From CAWKOH01 sp963851245 (lineage in GTDB: Bacteria > Actinomycetota > Acidimicrobiia > Acidimicrobiales > Palsa-688): 64,000 nucleotides of DNA. A program made the translations under genes and the position numbers. Shown here piece by piece: positions 26,710 through 35,799 of this stretch (its first letter is position 1; every line of letters starts with the position of its first letter). The notes under the pieces were generated by a model, which was not told the DNA's origin, made no database searches, and worked only from the letters and a program-made list of their open reading frames with translations. The stretch is from contig CAWKOH010000012.1 in the NCBI GenBank assembly GCA_963851245.1, positions 434,001 through 498,000 on the forward strand, read 5' to 3'.

Positions 26710-28128
26710 GTGGCACACCGAAGTCGCACATTCATTGGATTGGTTGTGGTTGCTGGCGTTGCGGTGCTGGCATCGGCCTGCAGCAGCAGCCGGGGTTCGT
26801 CGTCATCGAGTAACACGACTACGGCCACGCCGGGTGGGACGGGCAGTTCTTCGACACAGATGTTCGGCACCCTGGCCTCGCCGTGCGGGCCGGGTAGCGC
26901 CAAAGGCACCACCGATCAGGGAGTGACGAATACCGAGATCCGGATCGGCTATGGCGACGACCGGGGCTTCACGGGCTCGCCGGGCCTGGACCAGGAGATG
27001 GGCGACGCCGTCACCGCCATGATCAAGTGGTGCAACTCGCAGGGTGGGATCAACGGCCGCAAGATCGTCGGCGACGACTATGACGCCGCTATCACCCAGG
27101 TCACCACGGTGATGCAGGAGGCCTGCAAGCAGGACTTCATGATGGTGGGCGAGGGCTTCGCTCTGGACGAGGCCGGGGAGTCGACCCGGCTGGGCTGCAA
27201 CCTGGCCGCGGTGCCGGGCTTCACGGTAGGCCCGGATGTGGCCAACGCCCCCGAGATGTACCAGGCGGTGCCGAACCCGGTCGACTACCTGCCGGCCTCT
27301 CCGTACTATCAAGCGGCCAAGCTGTTCCCGCAGGATGTCAAGGCCTACGACTTCTTGCACACGACCTTGACCTCGGCCACCGAGGTGAGTTACGCCAAGG
27401 ACAAGACGGCGGCCGCGGCGGCGGGCTGGAACAACCTCAACTGCGGAGTAACGATCAACTACAACGGCGAGCCCAACTACACGCCGTTCGCAGAGAAGTT
27501 CAAGACCTGCGGAGTGAAGCTGATCTACAACAACCTGGGTGCGGGTCCGCCGCTGTTCGGCATGCTGGAAGCCAACCACCAGGTGGGTCTGAATCCGATC
27601 TACATCATGGAAACCAACGACTACACCAGCGAGATGTCGTCATGGAACACGGCCGGCATCGGGAACAACATCTACGTTCGTGACGCCTTCGTGCCGCTGG
27701 AAGAGGCCAACATCAACCCGGCGGTGCAGAAGTACGTGAGCCTGGTCACCGCCGATGGTGGCAAGGTGAGCCAGCTGGGCCAGCAGTCGGCGTCGTCGTT
27801 CCTGCTGTGGGCCACCGAGGCCAAAGCGTGCGGTTCTAACCTGACCCGTCAGTGCATGATCAACAACCTGTCCAAGGTGCACACCTGGACCGGTGGCGGG
27901 CTGCACGCTGCGGCCAACCCGGGCAGCAACCTGCCGCCTCAGTGCGGGATGCTGCTGAAGCTGACGAACACGACCTTCTCGCAGTACTACCCGACGACCC
28001 AGGGTCAGTTCGACTGCTCTCCCCAGTACCTCTACCACGTTCCTCAGTCGGCTTGGGGCACGACGCTGAACTCTCAGCGGCTGGCCACCAAGTTCCTGTC
28101 GAACAACCTCATCATGCCGCAGTCATAG
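26710..28128 (+). CDS. ABC-type solute-binding lipoprotein (Peripla_BP_6, branched-chain amino-acid type)
   Basis: 472-residue extracytoplasmic receptor. The GTG start at 26710 follows AAGGGGAGC. A lipoprotein signal is clear: hydrophobic stretch TFIGLVVVAGVAVLASAC with the lipobox Cys at about residue 24, then a Ser/Thr-rich linker. EIRIGYGDDRGF near residue 78 begins the type I periplasmic-binding fold; INGRKIVGDDYDAAIT and the C-terminal Cys-rich region are typical of the actinobacterial branch. It would bind a small amide or acid outside the membrane and hand it to an ABC permease, but no permease or ATPase gene is in the window. Confidence 0.87.
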   Translation: MAHRSRTFIGLVVVAGVAVLASACSSSRGSSSSSNTTTATPGGTGSSSTQMFGTLASPCGPGSAKGTTDQGVTNTEIRIGYGDDRGFTGSPGLDQEMGDAVTAMIKWCNSQGGINGRKIVGDDYDAAITQVTTVMQEACKQDFMMVGEGFALDEAGESTRLGCNLAAVPGFTVGPDVANAPEMYQAVPNPVDYLPASPYYQAAKLFPQDVKAYDFLHTTLTSATEVSYAKDKTAAAAAGWNNLNCGVTINYNGEPNYTPFAEKFKTCGVKLIYNNLGAGPPLFGMLEANHQVGLNPIYIMETNDYTSEMSSWNTAGIGNNIYVRDAFVPLEEANINPAVQKYVSLVTADGGKVSQLGQQSASSFLLWATEAKACGSNLTRQCMINNLSKVHTWTGGGLHAAANPGSNLPPQCGMLLKLTNTTFSQYYPTTQGQFDCSPQYLYHVPQSAWGTTLNSQRLATKFLSNNLIMPQS

Positions 28129-28141
28129 CCCCTCGACCCGG

Positions 28142-28162
28142 CCAGCGTTAGCCGAGCGCTGG
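28142..28162. terminator. hairpin after the solute-binding protein gene
   Basis: CCAGCG (28142-28147), nine-base loop, CGCTGG (28157-28162), 14 bases after the stop. Perfect 6-bp stem, no T run. The following 180 bases up to the DinB-like gene show no convincing frame. Confidence 0.35.
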
Positions 28163-28346
28163 TCAAGCTGTTAGCCACAGCCCGGCGAGTTCGACAGCCA
28201 GGGCCACCGTCTCCCGCAGGTTGGTGAGAGCACGTGAGCCCAGGGAACTGCGAACTTGCCGGGCTGCTGGCATTCTGAGAAACGGTTCGCCGGCTACCGG
28301 GGGCGCTTCCCCGCCTATCTGAACCTGACCTTTGCTCCGCGGCCTC

Positions 28347-28866
28347 CTAAAGGCCCGTCGAACCGTCAAGCGATTCGCGTATGAGATCGGCATGCCCATT
28401 GTGGCGGGCGTACTCCTGGATCATGTGCTGGTAGATGGAGCGGAGGGTAACGTCCTTGTCCCTCCAGCTTCCGGCCGCCTCCAGGGTCGCGCCGCGCGGC
28501 TGCCCTCCGGCTGGCCTCGCACTCCGCCAGCCATGCTCTCAGATCCCGGTTCCAGTCGGCGCCGGCGGGGGGAACCATTCCGTCGCTATCCGCCATGGAC
28601 GACTCCCATATCCGGGTCAGGGTCAGATCGCCCTGAAGTATGCGACCGAACCAGTTCCGTTCGGTCTCGGCCATGTGGCGGACCAAACCGTGCAGGGATA
28701 GTGGAGATGGTGTCACCGGTTGGGCCCTGAGCTGCTCGGGGCTCAGACCTTCGCACTTCGCCAGCAGGGTCGCCCGGTGGAAGTCAAGCCACCCATCTAG
28801 CAGCTCGCGTTCGCCCTTGAGATAGGTCGGCCGTTTGCGTAACCCGGCCGGGGTCGGATCGCTCAT
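28347..28866 (-). CDS. DinB/DUF664 family protein with an apparent frameshift
   Basis: Leftward gene of about 173 residues from ATG at 28866. The N-terminal part LLDGWLDFHRATLLAKCEGL and LHGLVRHMAETERNWFGR hold the first His of the DinB metal triad. After CEASRRAAAR the frame is lost; in the neighbouring frame ATLEAAGSWRDKDVTLR and then HMIQEYARHNGHADLIRE, with the other two His, continue to a stop at 28347. One base change in the GC-rich run near 28490-28497 restores the gene. DinB_2/DUF664 proteins are four-helix metal enzymes, several being thiol-dependent (mycothiol in actinobacteria) transferases. Likely sequence error. Confidence 0.72.
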
Positions 28867-29043
28867 CCCGTCAGGACCCCCTTCGCGCAGCCCGAGCTGC
28901 AACCTGGATAGCCAGGGTCGTTGTCTTCGCTCTCGACGGTACCAGGCTACGAACGCCGGGTCGGGCGCGCTGATCGTGGGTGGTACGGCACCCAACGAAC
29001 CACCGTGACGCTTGCGCGCGCCGGTCGAATGGAGCACGCTCTG

Positions 29044-29898
29044 ATGATGCGATTCGGGATAGGCACGCCCATCGTCGTACAGTTCCCCGGCACTCATGCC
29101 GAGTGGGAGAGGACAGCCGGAATCGACGAACTGGATGCCATCGCCCGGGCAGCAGACCGCCTCGGTTTCCACCACCTCACCTGCAGCGAGCACGTGGCGA
29201 TCCCTGAGTCGATTGAGCCGATCCGTGGAGCCACGTACTGGGATCCGCTGGCCACGTTCGGGTACATGGCGGCCATCACGGAGACGATCAGGTTCGTGAC
29301 CAACGTGCTCGTGCTCGGCTACCACCACCCGCTCGCCATCGCCAAGCGGTACGGGACTCTCGACGTCGTCAGTCGCGGCCGCTTGATCCTGGGGCTGGGC
29401 GTGGGATCGCTCGAAGAGGAGTTCTCCCTTCTCGGCGCCGAGTTCCCGGAGCGGGGCAGGCGGGCAGACGACGCCCTGCTCGCCCTCCGGGCGTCTCTCG
29501 GGCGACGGGTACCGGATTATCACGGCCCTTACTACTCGTACGAAGGCATGGTCATCGCCCCTCACGCCGTTCAGGACCGAATTCCGTTCTGGATCGGGGG
29601 CCGGACCCGCCGATCGCTCAGGCGAGCCGTAACCCTGGCCGACGGGTGGACGCCGTTCGCGCTCAGCCATAGGGACGTGGCCGGGATGCTTGGCGCTGTC
29701 GACTTGCCGGATGGGTTCGACGTCATCGTCCCCTGCGACCGCAGGATCGACCCTGTCGGGGACCCCGATAGGACTCTCGCAGCCATCGAATCCGCCCGCG
29801 GAGCGGGGGCGACGATGGTGAACGTGTCTCCGGTCAGCCGGTCGCTCTCGCATCTCCTCGAACAACTGGAGGCCTTTGCCGAGTTGGGCGGGTTGTAG
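29044..29898 (+). CDS. LLM class flavin-dependent oxidoreductase
   Basis: 284 residues from ATG at 29044, with GGAG about ten bases upstream; the open frame before it has no homology. MMRFGIGTPIVVQFPGTH, then FHHLTCSEHVAIP near residue 40-52, IRFVTNVLVLGYHHPLAIAK near 82-101 and the SRGRLILGLGVGSLEEEF phosphate-binding segment near 112-129 place it in the F420-dependent TIGR03619-like branch. FWIGGRTRRSLRRAVTLADGW is the late cofactor-binding region. It reduces or oxygenates a small molecule; substrate unknown. Divergent from the DinB-like gene. Confidence 0.87.
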   Translation: MMRFGIGTPIVVQFPGTHAEWERTAGIDELDAIARAADRLGFHHLTCSEHVAIPESIEPIRGATYWDPLATFGYMAAITETIRFVTNVLVLGYHHPLAIAKRYGTLDVVSRGRLILGLGVGSLEEEFSLLGAEFPERGRRADDALLALRASLGRRVPDYHGPYYSYEGMVIAPHAVQDRIPFWIGGRTRRSLRRAVTLADGWTPFALSHRDVAGMLGAVDLPDGFDVIVPCDRRIDPVGDPDRTLAAIESARGAGATMVNVSPVSRSLSHLLEQLEAFAELGGL

Positions 29899-29967
29899 CC
29901 CTGTGCGGGTCCCCATGGCGGCGGGCTACTCCCTGCAGCGGTTTACTGGCGAGGGTATTGTCCAACC

Positions 29968-30753
29968 GTGACACTGCAGGGTTGGAGTCTCCCTCTCTCG
30001 CCCGGCGGCCGTGCTTCGCTGGTGCCGCCACCACCATGGCACTTCTCGGGCGAGGCGCTCGGGATCGATTTCCTCGCCGCCCCGGAGGCGGTCTCGGCCG
30101 TTTTGCCCTCGGCGCTCGAGCCGGCGGGGGATGGTTCGTGTTCTCTCGTCTTCTGCGACTGGTCTTCGTCGGCGGACAGCGACCCGCGATTGGTATCCGA
30201 TCCGGCGAGAGGGCAGTACCGGGAGGCTTACTTCTCGGTCAACGCTCTCCTGGACGGCAAGAAGGTGGCGCGGGTTCCTTATATCTGGGTGGACAATGAT
30301 CTGTCATTCGCCCGCGGCCATATTCAGGGCTTCCCGAAGAAGATGGGAACGATCGCCATCACCCGGTCCGTGCGCGTGGGCCGCGGTGGCCCCAAGATCG
30401 AGCCCGGTTCCCGCTTCTCCGGTCACGCCAGCAGCCTCGGACAGCAGGTCGTGTGCGGAGCGGTTACGCTCGAGCGGCCGGCCGAGCAAGGATTCGTCCC
30501 GAAGGCGCTCAGGCTTCCTGTATGGCACACGCGCTATGTACCCGACCTGGCCGGGGGTGCGCCGCTGGTGAACGACCTGGCGCGCAATATCGTGACCGGT
30601 TTCGAGGTCGCCGACGTGTGGCAGGGCTCGGGAGAGGTCGAGGTGTTTCCGGCCCAGTTCGAAGAGCACGATGCGCTCCGGCCCCTGGAGGTTGTCGGTG
30701 GATTTCGCTGTGCCGTCGCCTTCACCGTGACTGGGGCCGAGATACGCTGCTGA
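29968..30753 (+). CDS. acetoacetate decarboxylase family protein
   Basis: 261-residue ADC-fold protein (PF06314). The start is GTG at 29968. QYREAYFSVNAL near residue 72-83 holds the Glu of the family active site, and the Schiff-base Lys is in HIQGFPKKMGT near 118-128. YIWVDNDLSFARG sits just before it. Classical members decarboxylate acetoacetate; other ADC-like proteins hydrate, dehydrate or cleave larger keto acids, and the divergent sequence here leaves the substrate open. About 70 bases separate it from both its neighbours on the same strand, the flavin enzyme before and the VOC protein after. Confidence 0.83.
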   Translation: MTLQGWSLPLSPGGRASLVPPPPWHFSGEALGIDFLAAPEAVSAVLPSALEPAGDGSCSLVFCDWSSSADSDPRLVSDPARGQYREAYFSVNALLDGKKVARVPYIWVDNDLSFARGHIQGFPKKMGTIAITRSVRVGRGGPKIEPGSRFSGHASSLGQQVVCGAVTLERPAEQGFVPKALRLPVWHTRYVPDLAGGAPLVNDLARNIVTGFEVADVWQGSGEVEVFPAQFEEHDALRPLEVVGGFRCAVAFTVTGAEIRC

Positions 30754-30820
30754 GCGAGCCGGGCTATGTGGGGGTTCAGCAGCCGGCTAGAGGGCTGGCC
30801 GGATCGCTACAGTTCTGAGC

Positions 30821-31288
30821 ATGCCCGTTACCGGCATCGACCACATCGCCCTCCCGACCGACGACGCGGAGCGCTTGGCGTCCTTCTACTCCTCCATGGG
30901 CTTCGGTGTGTACGGACTCGAGGACTGGCGGGCGGGTCGTAGCCAGATCTTCTCCATCGGTTGCGGCGACCAGAAGATCAACTTGCACCCAGAGACGCTC
31001 GTTCCTCGGCGAGGCCATCCCGCCTACCTGCGGGGGGATACAGCCGAGGCCGGGTGCGGCGACCTATGCGTGGTATGGGAAGGCGGAGTCGGTGCGCTCC
31101 AGGCGATGCTCGCACGCGAGGGAGTGACGCCGATCGACGGGCCGGTGCCCCGACTCGGTGGAAGAGGCTGCGGCGCGACAGTTGGGATCAGCGTTTACGT
31201 GCGGGATCCGGATCGCAACCTACTCGAGTTCATCTCGTACGACCCCCAGGACGTAGCCACCTACAGCGGCGCCGGGCAGCCGCGATAG
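30821..31288 (+). CDS. VOC family (glyoxalase/bleomycin-resistance fold) protein
   Basis: 155 residues, one pair of beta-alpha-beta-beta-beta modules. GIDHIALPTDDAERLASFYS at the N-terminus holds the first metal His, INLHPETLV near residue 53 the second, and VRDPDRNLLEFISYD near 127-141 the last Glu. DLCVVWEG stands in for the usual second-module H. Such enzymes are metal-dependent isomerases, dioxygenases or resistance proteins; DPDRNLLEF is also typical of virulence-protein-like dioxygenases. Substrate unknown. Convergent with the PPOX-type gene. Confidence 0.82.
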   Translation: MPVTGIDHIALPTDDAERLASFYSSMGFGVYGLEDWRAGRSQIFSIGCGDQKINLHPETLVPRRGHPAYLRGDTAEAGCGDLCVVWEGGVGALQAMLAREGVTPIDGPVPRLGGRGCGATVGISVYVRDPDRNLLEFISYDPQDVATYSGAGQPR

Positions 31289-31330
31289 GTCGAACGCGAA
31301 CGACGAAACGGATCGGGCACCTGACCGAAC

Positions 31331-31345
31331 GCGCCGCGAAGGCGC
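31331..31345. terminator. hairpin between convergent genes
   Basis: GCGCC (31331-31335), loop GCGAA, GGCGC (31341-31345), between the stops of the VOC gene and the PPOX-type gene. Could act on either strand. Confidence 0.35.
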
Positions 31346-31352
31346 AGATTCC

Positions 31353-31790
31353 TCAGAAGACGAGCGGTGAAGACTCACGCCCTAGCCTCCGGCCCGACAA
31401 AGTGTCGATCGTGATCCTCAACCAGACGTTGTGGATTCCCGAAGCCCACGGCTGCGGTGGATCCACCTCGCCCTGACGAAGTTCGTGGAGGAGTGAGGCC
31501 ACGTCATCGAACGGCACCTCTCGACCGACACCTCTAGCGATGACGCTCCAGCCAGTCTTGTGTTCGGGGTCAATATGGTCCACCTCAAACGCCACACGCG
31601 GCTGAGACATCGCCCGGCGTTTGCTCCCGCCTTCAATCCGCAGGATGATGCCGCTGGCGGCGACGGCATAGTTCACGGGTTCGGCCACAGGGCCCATCCC
31701 GTCGTCATAGATGAATCGACCGACGCTCTGCTGACCGAGCAGCTGCAAGCATTCGGGGCGGGACAGCTTCTCGACTTCCTTTTGGCTCAC
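31353..31790 (-). CDS. pyridoxamine 5'-phosphate oxidase family protein (split-barrel flavoprotein)
   Basis: 145-residue protein of the PPOX-like Pyridox_ox_2 group. LQLLGQQSVGRFIYDDGMGP near residue 15-34 and AEPVNYAVAASGIILRIEGGSKRRAM near 36-61 are the FMN-binding start of the split barrel; VAFEVDHIDPEHKTGWSVIARG near 66-87 is the hallmark strand pair. In actinobacteria these small proteins bind FMN, F420 or heme and are often stress-related. No specific reaction can be assigned. Leftward, divergent from the amidohydrolase at 31887. Confidence 0.85.
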   Translation of the reverse strand: MSQKEVEKLSRPECLQLLGQQSVGRFIYDDGMGPVAEPVNYAVAASGIILRIEGGSKRRAMSQPRVAFEVDHIDPEHKTGWSVIARGVGREVPFDDVASLLHELRQGEVDPPQPWASGIHNVWLRITIDTLSGRRLGRESSPLVF

Positions 31791-31886
31791 ATCCGTAGCC
31801 TCATTCGGTTTGCCCGCCCGTGCTAGGGCCGAAGGTCACACACCAGCAGAGAGGGGCACTCGTGGGCATGAGATATCCTTGATGAT

Positions 31887-33241
31887 ATGGCTCACGAGTT
31901 GATCGTGGTGTCGGGGGACTCGCACGCGGTGATGCCGCCTGAGCTGTGGCCGGAGTATGTGGAATCTCGGTACCACGACATCCTCCCTGCGTTGCACGAG
32001 GACAATGGGAGGTATCGGGAGCTCCTGGGCCTCTTTGCTGATTTCTCCCCCGAGACCCTGGATGTGATCGACACCGAAGGCGTCTGGGCGGGCGGAGGCT
32101 TCCTCGGCTGCTGGGACCGCGATACCCGCCTGGCCGAGATGGATCGGGAGGGGGTTGCCGCCGAGTTCGTGTACTCAGGCGACCCCCGGGCCATCAGTCC
32201 ACTCAGCCCCCAGTTCCGTCCTCTCTCGCAAGACGTCGTCGCGGCGGGCGTCCGCGCCTACAACCGCTGGGCTGCAGACACGTTCGGCCCGGCCAAGGAG
32301 AGGATCCTGATCGTTGGTGACCCGGCCAGCCAGCCCCAGCTCGACGACATCCTCGCCGAGCTCGACTGGATCGCCGCCTATGGATTCGCCGGAGCGTATG
32401 TACCGGGATACTTCCACCGCCAGGACATGCCTCCGGCTCACGACCGATTCTGGGACCCATTCTGGTCGCGGTCGAACTGAGCACGGGCTGCCGGCGGTGA
32501 TCCACGCCGGCTACGGGCAAGGGCAGTGCGAGTTCCTGCACGGGGTGGAAGCGCTCCGCAGCAACATGGAGGCCGAAGGGCGCACCGACCTTCTCGCCGA
32601 GATCATCAACAACGCCGACAAGTTCTTCTCCAAGGACATGCGACCCCGCCGAGCGATGTGGAACCTGATGCTCGGCGGCGTCTTTGATCGCCACCCCGAG
32701 CTGCGGCTACTCATGACCGAGGTGCGTGGTGACTGGCTCCCGGGCACCCTCCGGCACCTGGATGAAGTATTCGAGCGATCCCGCCATCGGTTTGCCGCTA
32801 ACCGGAAGCCGAGCGAGATCTGGAGCGAGCACTGCCTTATGTCGCTGTCGTTCGTGCACAAGGCCGAGGTCGAGATGCGGCATGAACTCGGTGTCGAGAC
32901 GATCTTTTTTGGGCGCGACTATCCGCATGCGGAAGGCACATGGCCGAACACCGCGGACTGGCTGCGGGACGCTTTCGCCGGAGTCCCGGAGGATGAGCTG
33001 AGGTTGATGCTCGGCGAGAACGCCGATCCGGGTGCTGCGATTGGATCGGTCTGCACTGGTTCGGATCGCTGAGCGGATCGGGCCGGCGCCGGCAGACGTC
33101 ATCGGCCCTGCCGGGCACCTCGATCCCCGGCTGGTTGCCAACTGGGACGCTCGCGGTGGATACCTCAAGCCGCCGGAGCGGGTTGACGATGAGGAGCTCG
33201 ACGCCCTCCTCGGCGAGGACATCCTGGCTGCTGGCCGGTGA
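31887..33241 (+). CDS. amidohydrolase family protein, two apparent frameshifts
   Basis: PF04909-type TIM barrel of about 450 residues. The first frame (31887-32480) has VVSGDSHAVMPPELWPEYVESRY with the metal motif, and ends WDPFWSRSN. The next frame continues with EHGLPAVIHAGYGQGQ, VFDRHPELRLLMTEVRGDWLP and the late Asp in FFGRDYPHAEGTWP. At about 33022-33025 one extra G breaks it again; without it the protein reads GENAIRVLRLDRSAL and runs to 33241 through a C-terminal extension ending EDILAAGR. The breaks lie near 32467-32475 and 33025. The extension after the usual end is unusual. Substrate unknown. Confidence 0.8.
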
Positions 33242-33283
33242 CGAGGCCATCGCCGCGGCGGAACAAAAGGGTGCCGGACGCCC

Positions 33284-34216
33284 TCAAGTCTGGGCCGGGA
33301 GAGCGGCCAGGTCGGCGGAGGTCATCTTCCACGCCGCCGCCGCCGAAACGTTGCTGTCGACCTGCGACGGAGATGTGGCCCCGGCGATGACGGACGCCAC
33401 CCCGTCCTGGGCCGCCAACCACGCGATCGCCAACTCCAGAATGGTGTGGCCGCGCTCCTCGGCGAAGCCGCTGAGCTCGTCGACATAGCGAAAATTCTCG
33501 TCGGTGGCGATCCCCGCGAAGTAGGACGAGGACGCCAATCGCGACTGCGGAGGAAAGTCCTCGCCCCGCTGGTACTTGCCAGTCAGCATCCCCGACGCCA
33601 ACGGGAAGTAGGGAACGACCGAGATGTCGAGGCGGCGGGCGACCGGAACGACTGACGACTCCGCCTCTCGCTTCAGAAGGCTCCATTCCACCTGATCGGC
33701 GCAAAACGGTGCCACCGCCAGCCGGCGGGCGGTCTCGGCCGCCTCGCCGAGGAGATCACCCGAATAGTTCGAGCAAGCCACGTGCAGGACCTTGCCGCTC
33801 TTCGCCAGCGAGTCAAGCGCGGACAGCACCTCCTCGAGCGGAGCGTCACTGTCCGGATAGTGCTGGTAATAGAGGTCGATCCGGTCGGTCCCGAGGCGCT
33901 TCAAGCTGCCCTCGCAAGCCTCATGAATCCGGCGGTCCAGGCTCCCGCTCCGGTACTCCTCCCCCTGGGGGCGCGGCGACGCCTTGGTCGCGATCACCAC
34001 CTCGTTCCGGCGAGCCCCGAGCGCCCGTCCCAGGAACTCCTCTGACCGGCCCCCGCCGTACATCTCAGCAGTGTCGAAATGAGTGATACCAGCCTCCAGA
34101 GCGGCGTGAACCACCGCAGTACTGGCGGTCTCATCGATCCTCATCCCGAAGTTGTTGCAACCCAAGCCGACCAGCGACACTTCCGGACCATCGGCTCCCA
34201 TACGTCGCTTCTCCAT
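33284..34216 (-). CDS. aldo/keto reductase
   Basis: 310 residues from ATG at 34216, preferred over ATG at 34231 because AGAGGA lies in between. The AKR tetrad is visible: Asp and Tyr in HFDTAEMYGGGRSEEFLG near residue 46-63, Lys in VVIATKASPRP near 73, and His in DLYYQHYPDSDAPLEE near 109. NYSGDLLGEA, QVEWSLLKREAE and SGMLTGKYQRGEDFP are usual for the AKR11/12-like branch. It reduces aldehydes or ketones with NADPH. Leftward, convergent with the amidohydrolase before it. Confidence 0.88.
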   Translation of the reverse strand: MEKRRMGADGPEVSLVGLGCNNFGMRIDETASTAVVHAALEAGITHFDTAEMYGGGRSEEFLGRALGARRNEVVIATKASPRPQGEEYRSGSLDRRIHEACEGSLKRLGTDRIDLYYQHYPDSDAPLEEVLSALDSLAKSGKVLHVACSNYSGDLLGEAAETARRLAVAPFCADQVEWSLLKREAESSVVPVARRLDISVVPYFPLASGMLTGKYQRGEDFPPQSRLASSSYFAGIATDENFRYVDELSGFAEERGHTILELAIAWLAAQDGVASVIAGATSPSQVDSNVSAAAAWKMTSADLAALPAQT

Positions 34217-34386
34217 CGCATCCTCTCTCATGTGAACCGGGGACCACCGGCGATAGCGGTCTCAGGGCACGATACAAGCGTTAGCCTTCCTGGCCATGAT
34301 CCGGTGGTTGCAAGCGGCTGACTACGGAGCCTGGAGGCAGTTGTGGGAGGGTAGGCCGGCGGCGCTACTTTGTCCGGCGGGGATGT

Positions 34387-35799
34387 CTAGTCCAGGGGGC
34401 AGCCCGCTGACGCAAGCGACATGATCTCGTCACGATCGACGGCCAGGATGAAGCCGGCATCTATGGCCTCGTCGAGCCGCTGCTCGAACGCGGCCAGGTA
34501 TCCGCCTCGACCGTCCGGATAAAGCCGGGCGAGCTGGACCGGGTCGAACGGATGCGTGCTCCCGAACAGGGTCGTGAACACCTCGCCCGGGTAACCCTGA
34601 CCGGAGAGAGCGGCCATCGGCGCATCGACCCACGGGGTCCGGATGCCGCCACGGGAGATGCCCAGATCGTCGCGCGCCAGGGCCGGTTCGGGACCCGGCT
34701 GGCTCTCGATCCATGATGCCCTTGGCGGTGGGGTGCCGTGGCTCACCCACGCTTCGAGGCAGGCTATGGCGGCGTTGAGCACGTAGTGCTGTTGGGGGCC
34801 CGAGTTGATCAGGCCCGCTGACTTCATGCCCCGGACCTCGTCCACGGGAGCTACAAGCGCGGCTAGCTCGGATGCAGACAGGGTCCCGTCGTCTGATTGC
34901 GAGGCGATGAGGCCGTAGGTGTCGAAGTGGGCGGCGCCGGCGATCTCCCACCAGCGGAAGCGGTCGTGATCCGGCTGGCGGCCCCGGATGCCGGCCATCA
35001 TCACGAGGTCGGTCTCGCTCTGCACGGTGATAACAGGTACCCTTACGTCCTCACGGATCCGCTGGCTACCGGTGAATTCGAGTTGCCGGCCTCTGCCGAA
35101 CATCTCCCCCTCGAGCGCCGCGCCTGATGACCCCCGTCCGTGGACCAGGAAGCCGTCGTATATACCGGCGTGCTGATCGATGGCGTTGATGTAGGTGACG
35201 AGAAAGACGGCCGACTGCGACTCCCCGACGGCAAGGACGGTTTCGATCCGGTAGCCGGCCAGGGGCCCGGTAGCGGATCGGAGCGCCAGCCCTGCCTGGC
35301 TGAAAATGTCGAAGGAGAAGGCGTCACCCGGATGCGACAGGACCTCGTACCGCTCCGGCGCCACGGCCTTGAGGTGCTGGCCCGAGTCGAAGAATCCTCC
35401 TCCGTCTATCCCGGCCTTCTGCGCCGATACCCCTACCCAGGCCGCCCCCTCGCGGATCAAGTGACGGTGCATGAAGAACCAGTCCGGTGACCCGTCGCCG
35501 CCGCCGCTCACGTTCAGCCACTCGACCACCACGGTCCCGTTGAAGCTCGTTGGTGTATCCGGGCGGCACACGACCAGCCGGGTCCGGTACGGCGCCTGCG
35601 AATCGAGCTCGGTATCCCAGCGGCCGTCGTCCCCCAGGTCCCCAGCCGCTCGCCAGGAGCACGCCGTGCCCTCGAGGAGCCACTCTTCGCTCGAATACCC
35701 GTGCCTTCCCAGGTCGAAGCTGCCCAGCGTGGTCACGGCCTCACCCGGCCGGGGCCCTGAGCAGGCCGGGTCACGGACGTTGTCACCGGTGCGGGTCAA
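34387..35799 (-). CDS. alpha/beta hydrolase domain-containing protein (PF20091 type)
   Basis: 470 residues from TTG at 35799, which overlaps the TetR stop as TTGA and follows GGGAGGAA. A long open frame upstream is antisense to nothing useful and overlaps the TetR gene, so it was not used. YRTRLVVCRPDTPTSFNGT, VVVEWLNVSGGGDGSPDW near residue 85-102, the nucleophile elbow LAVGESQSAVFLVTY near 190 and FRWWEIAGAAHFDTYG (late His) define this little-studied hydrolase family. Substrate unknown. With the TetR regulator and the amidohydrolase before it, it forms a three-gene leftward operon. Confidence 0.84.
   Translation of the reverse strand: MTRTGDNVRDPACSGPRPGEAVTTLGSFDLGRHGYSSEEWLLEGTACSWRAAGDLGDDGRWDTELDSQAPYRTRLVVCRPDTPTSFNGTVVVEWLNVSGGGDGSPDWFFMHRHLIREGAAWVGVSAQKAGIDGGGFFDSGQHLKAVAPERYEVLSHPGDAFSFDIFSQAGLALRSATGPLAGYRIETVLAVGESQSAVFLVTYINAIDQHAGIYDGFLVHGRGSSGAALEGEMFGRGRQLEFTGSQRIREDVRVPVITVQSETDLVMMAGIRGRQPDHDRFRWWEIAGAAHFDTYGLIASQSDDGTLSASELAALVAPVDEVRGMKSAGLINSGPQQHYVLNAAIACLEAWVSHGTPPPRASWIESQPGPEPALARDDLGISRGGIRTPWVDAPMAALSGQGYPGEVFTTLFGSTHPFDPVQLARLYPDGRGGYLAAFEQRLDEAIDAGFILAVDRDEIMSLASAGCPLD

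Noticed and set aside
28163..28399. 78-codon leftward frame before the DinB-like gene
   Set aside because: Overlaps the restored 3' end of the DinB-like gene in another frame, no ribosome site and no recognisable features.
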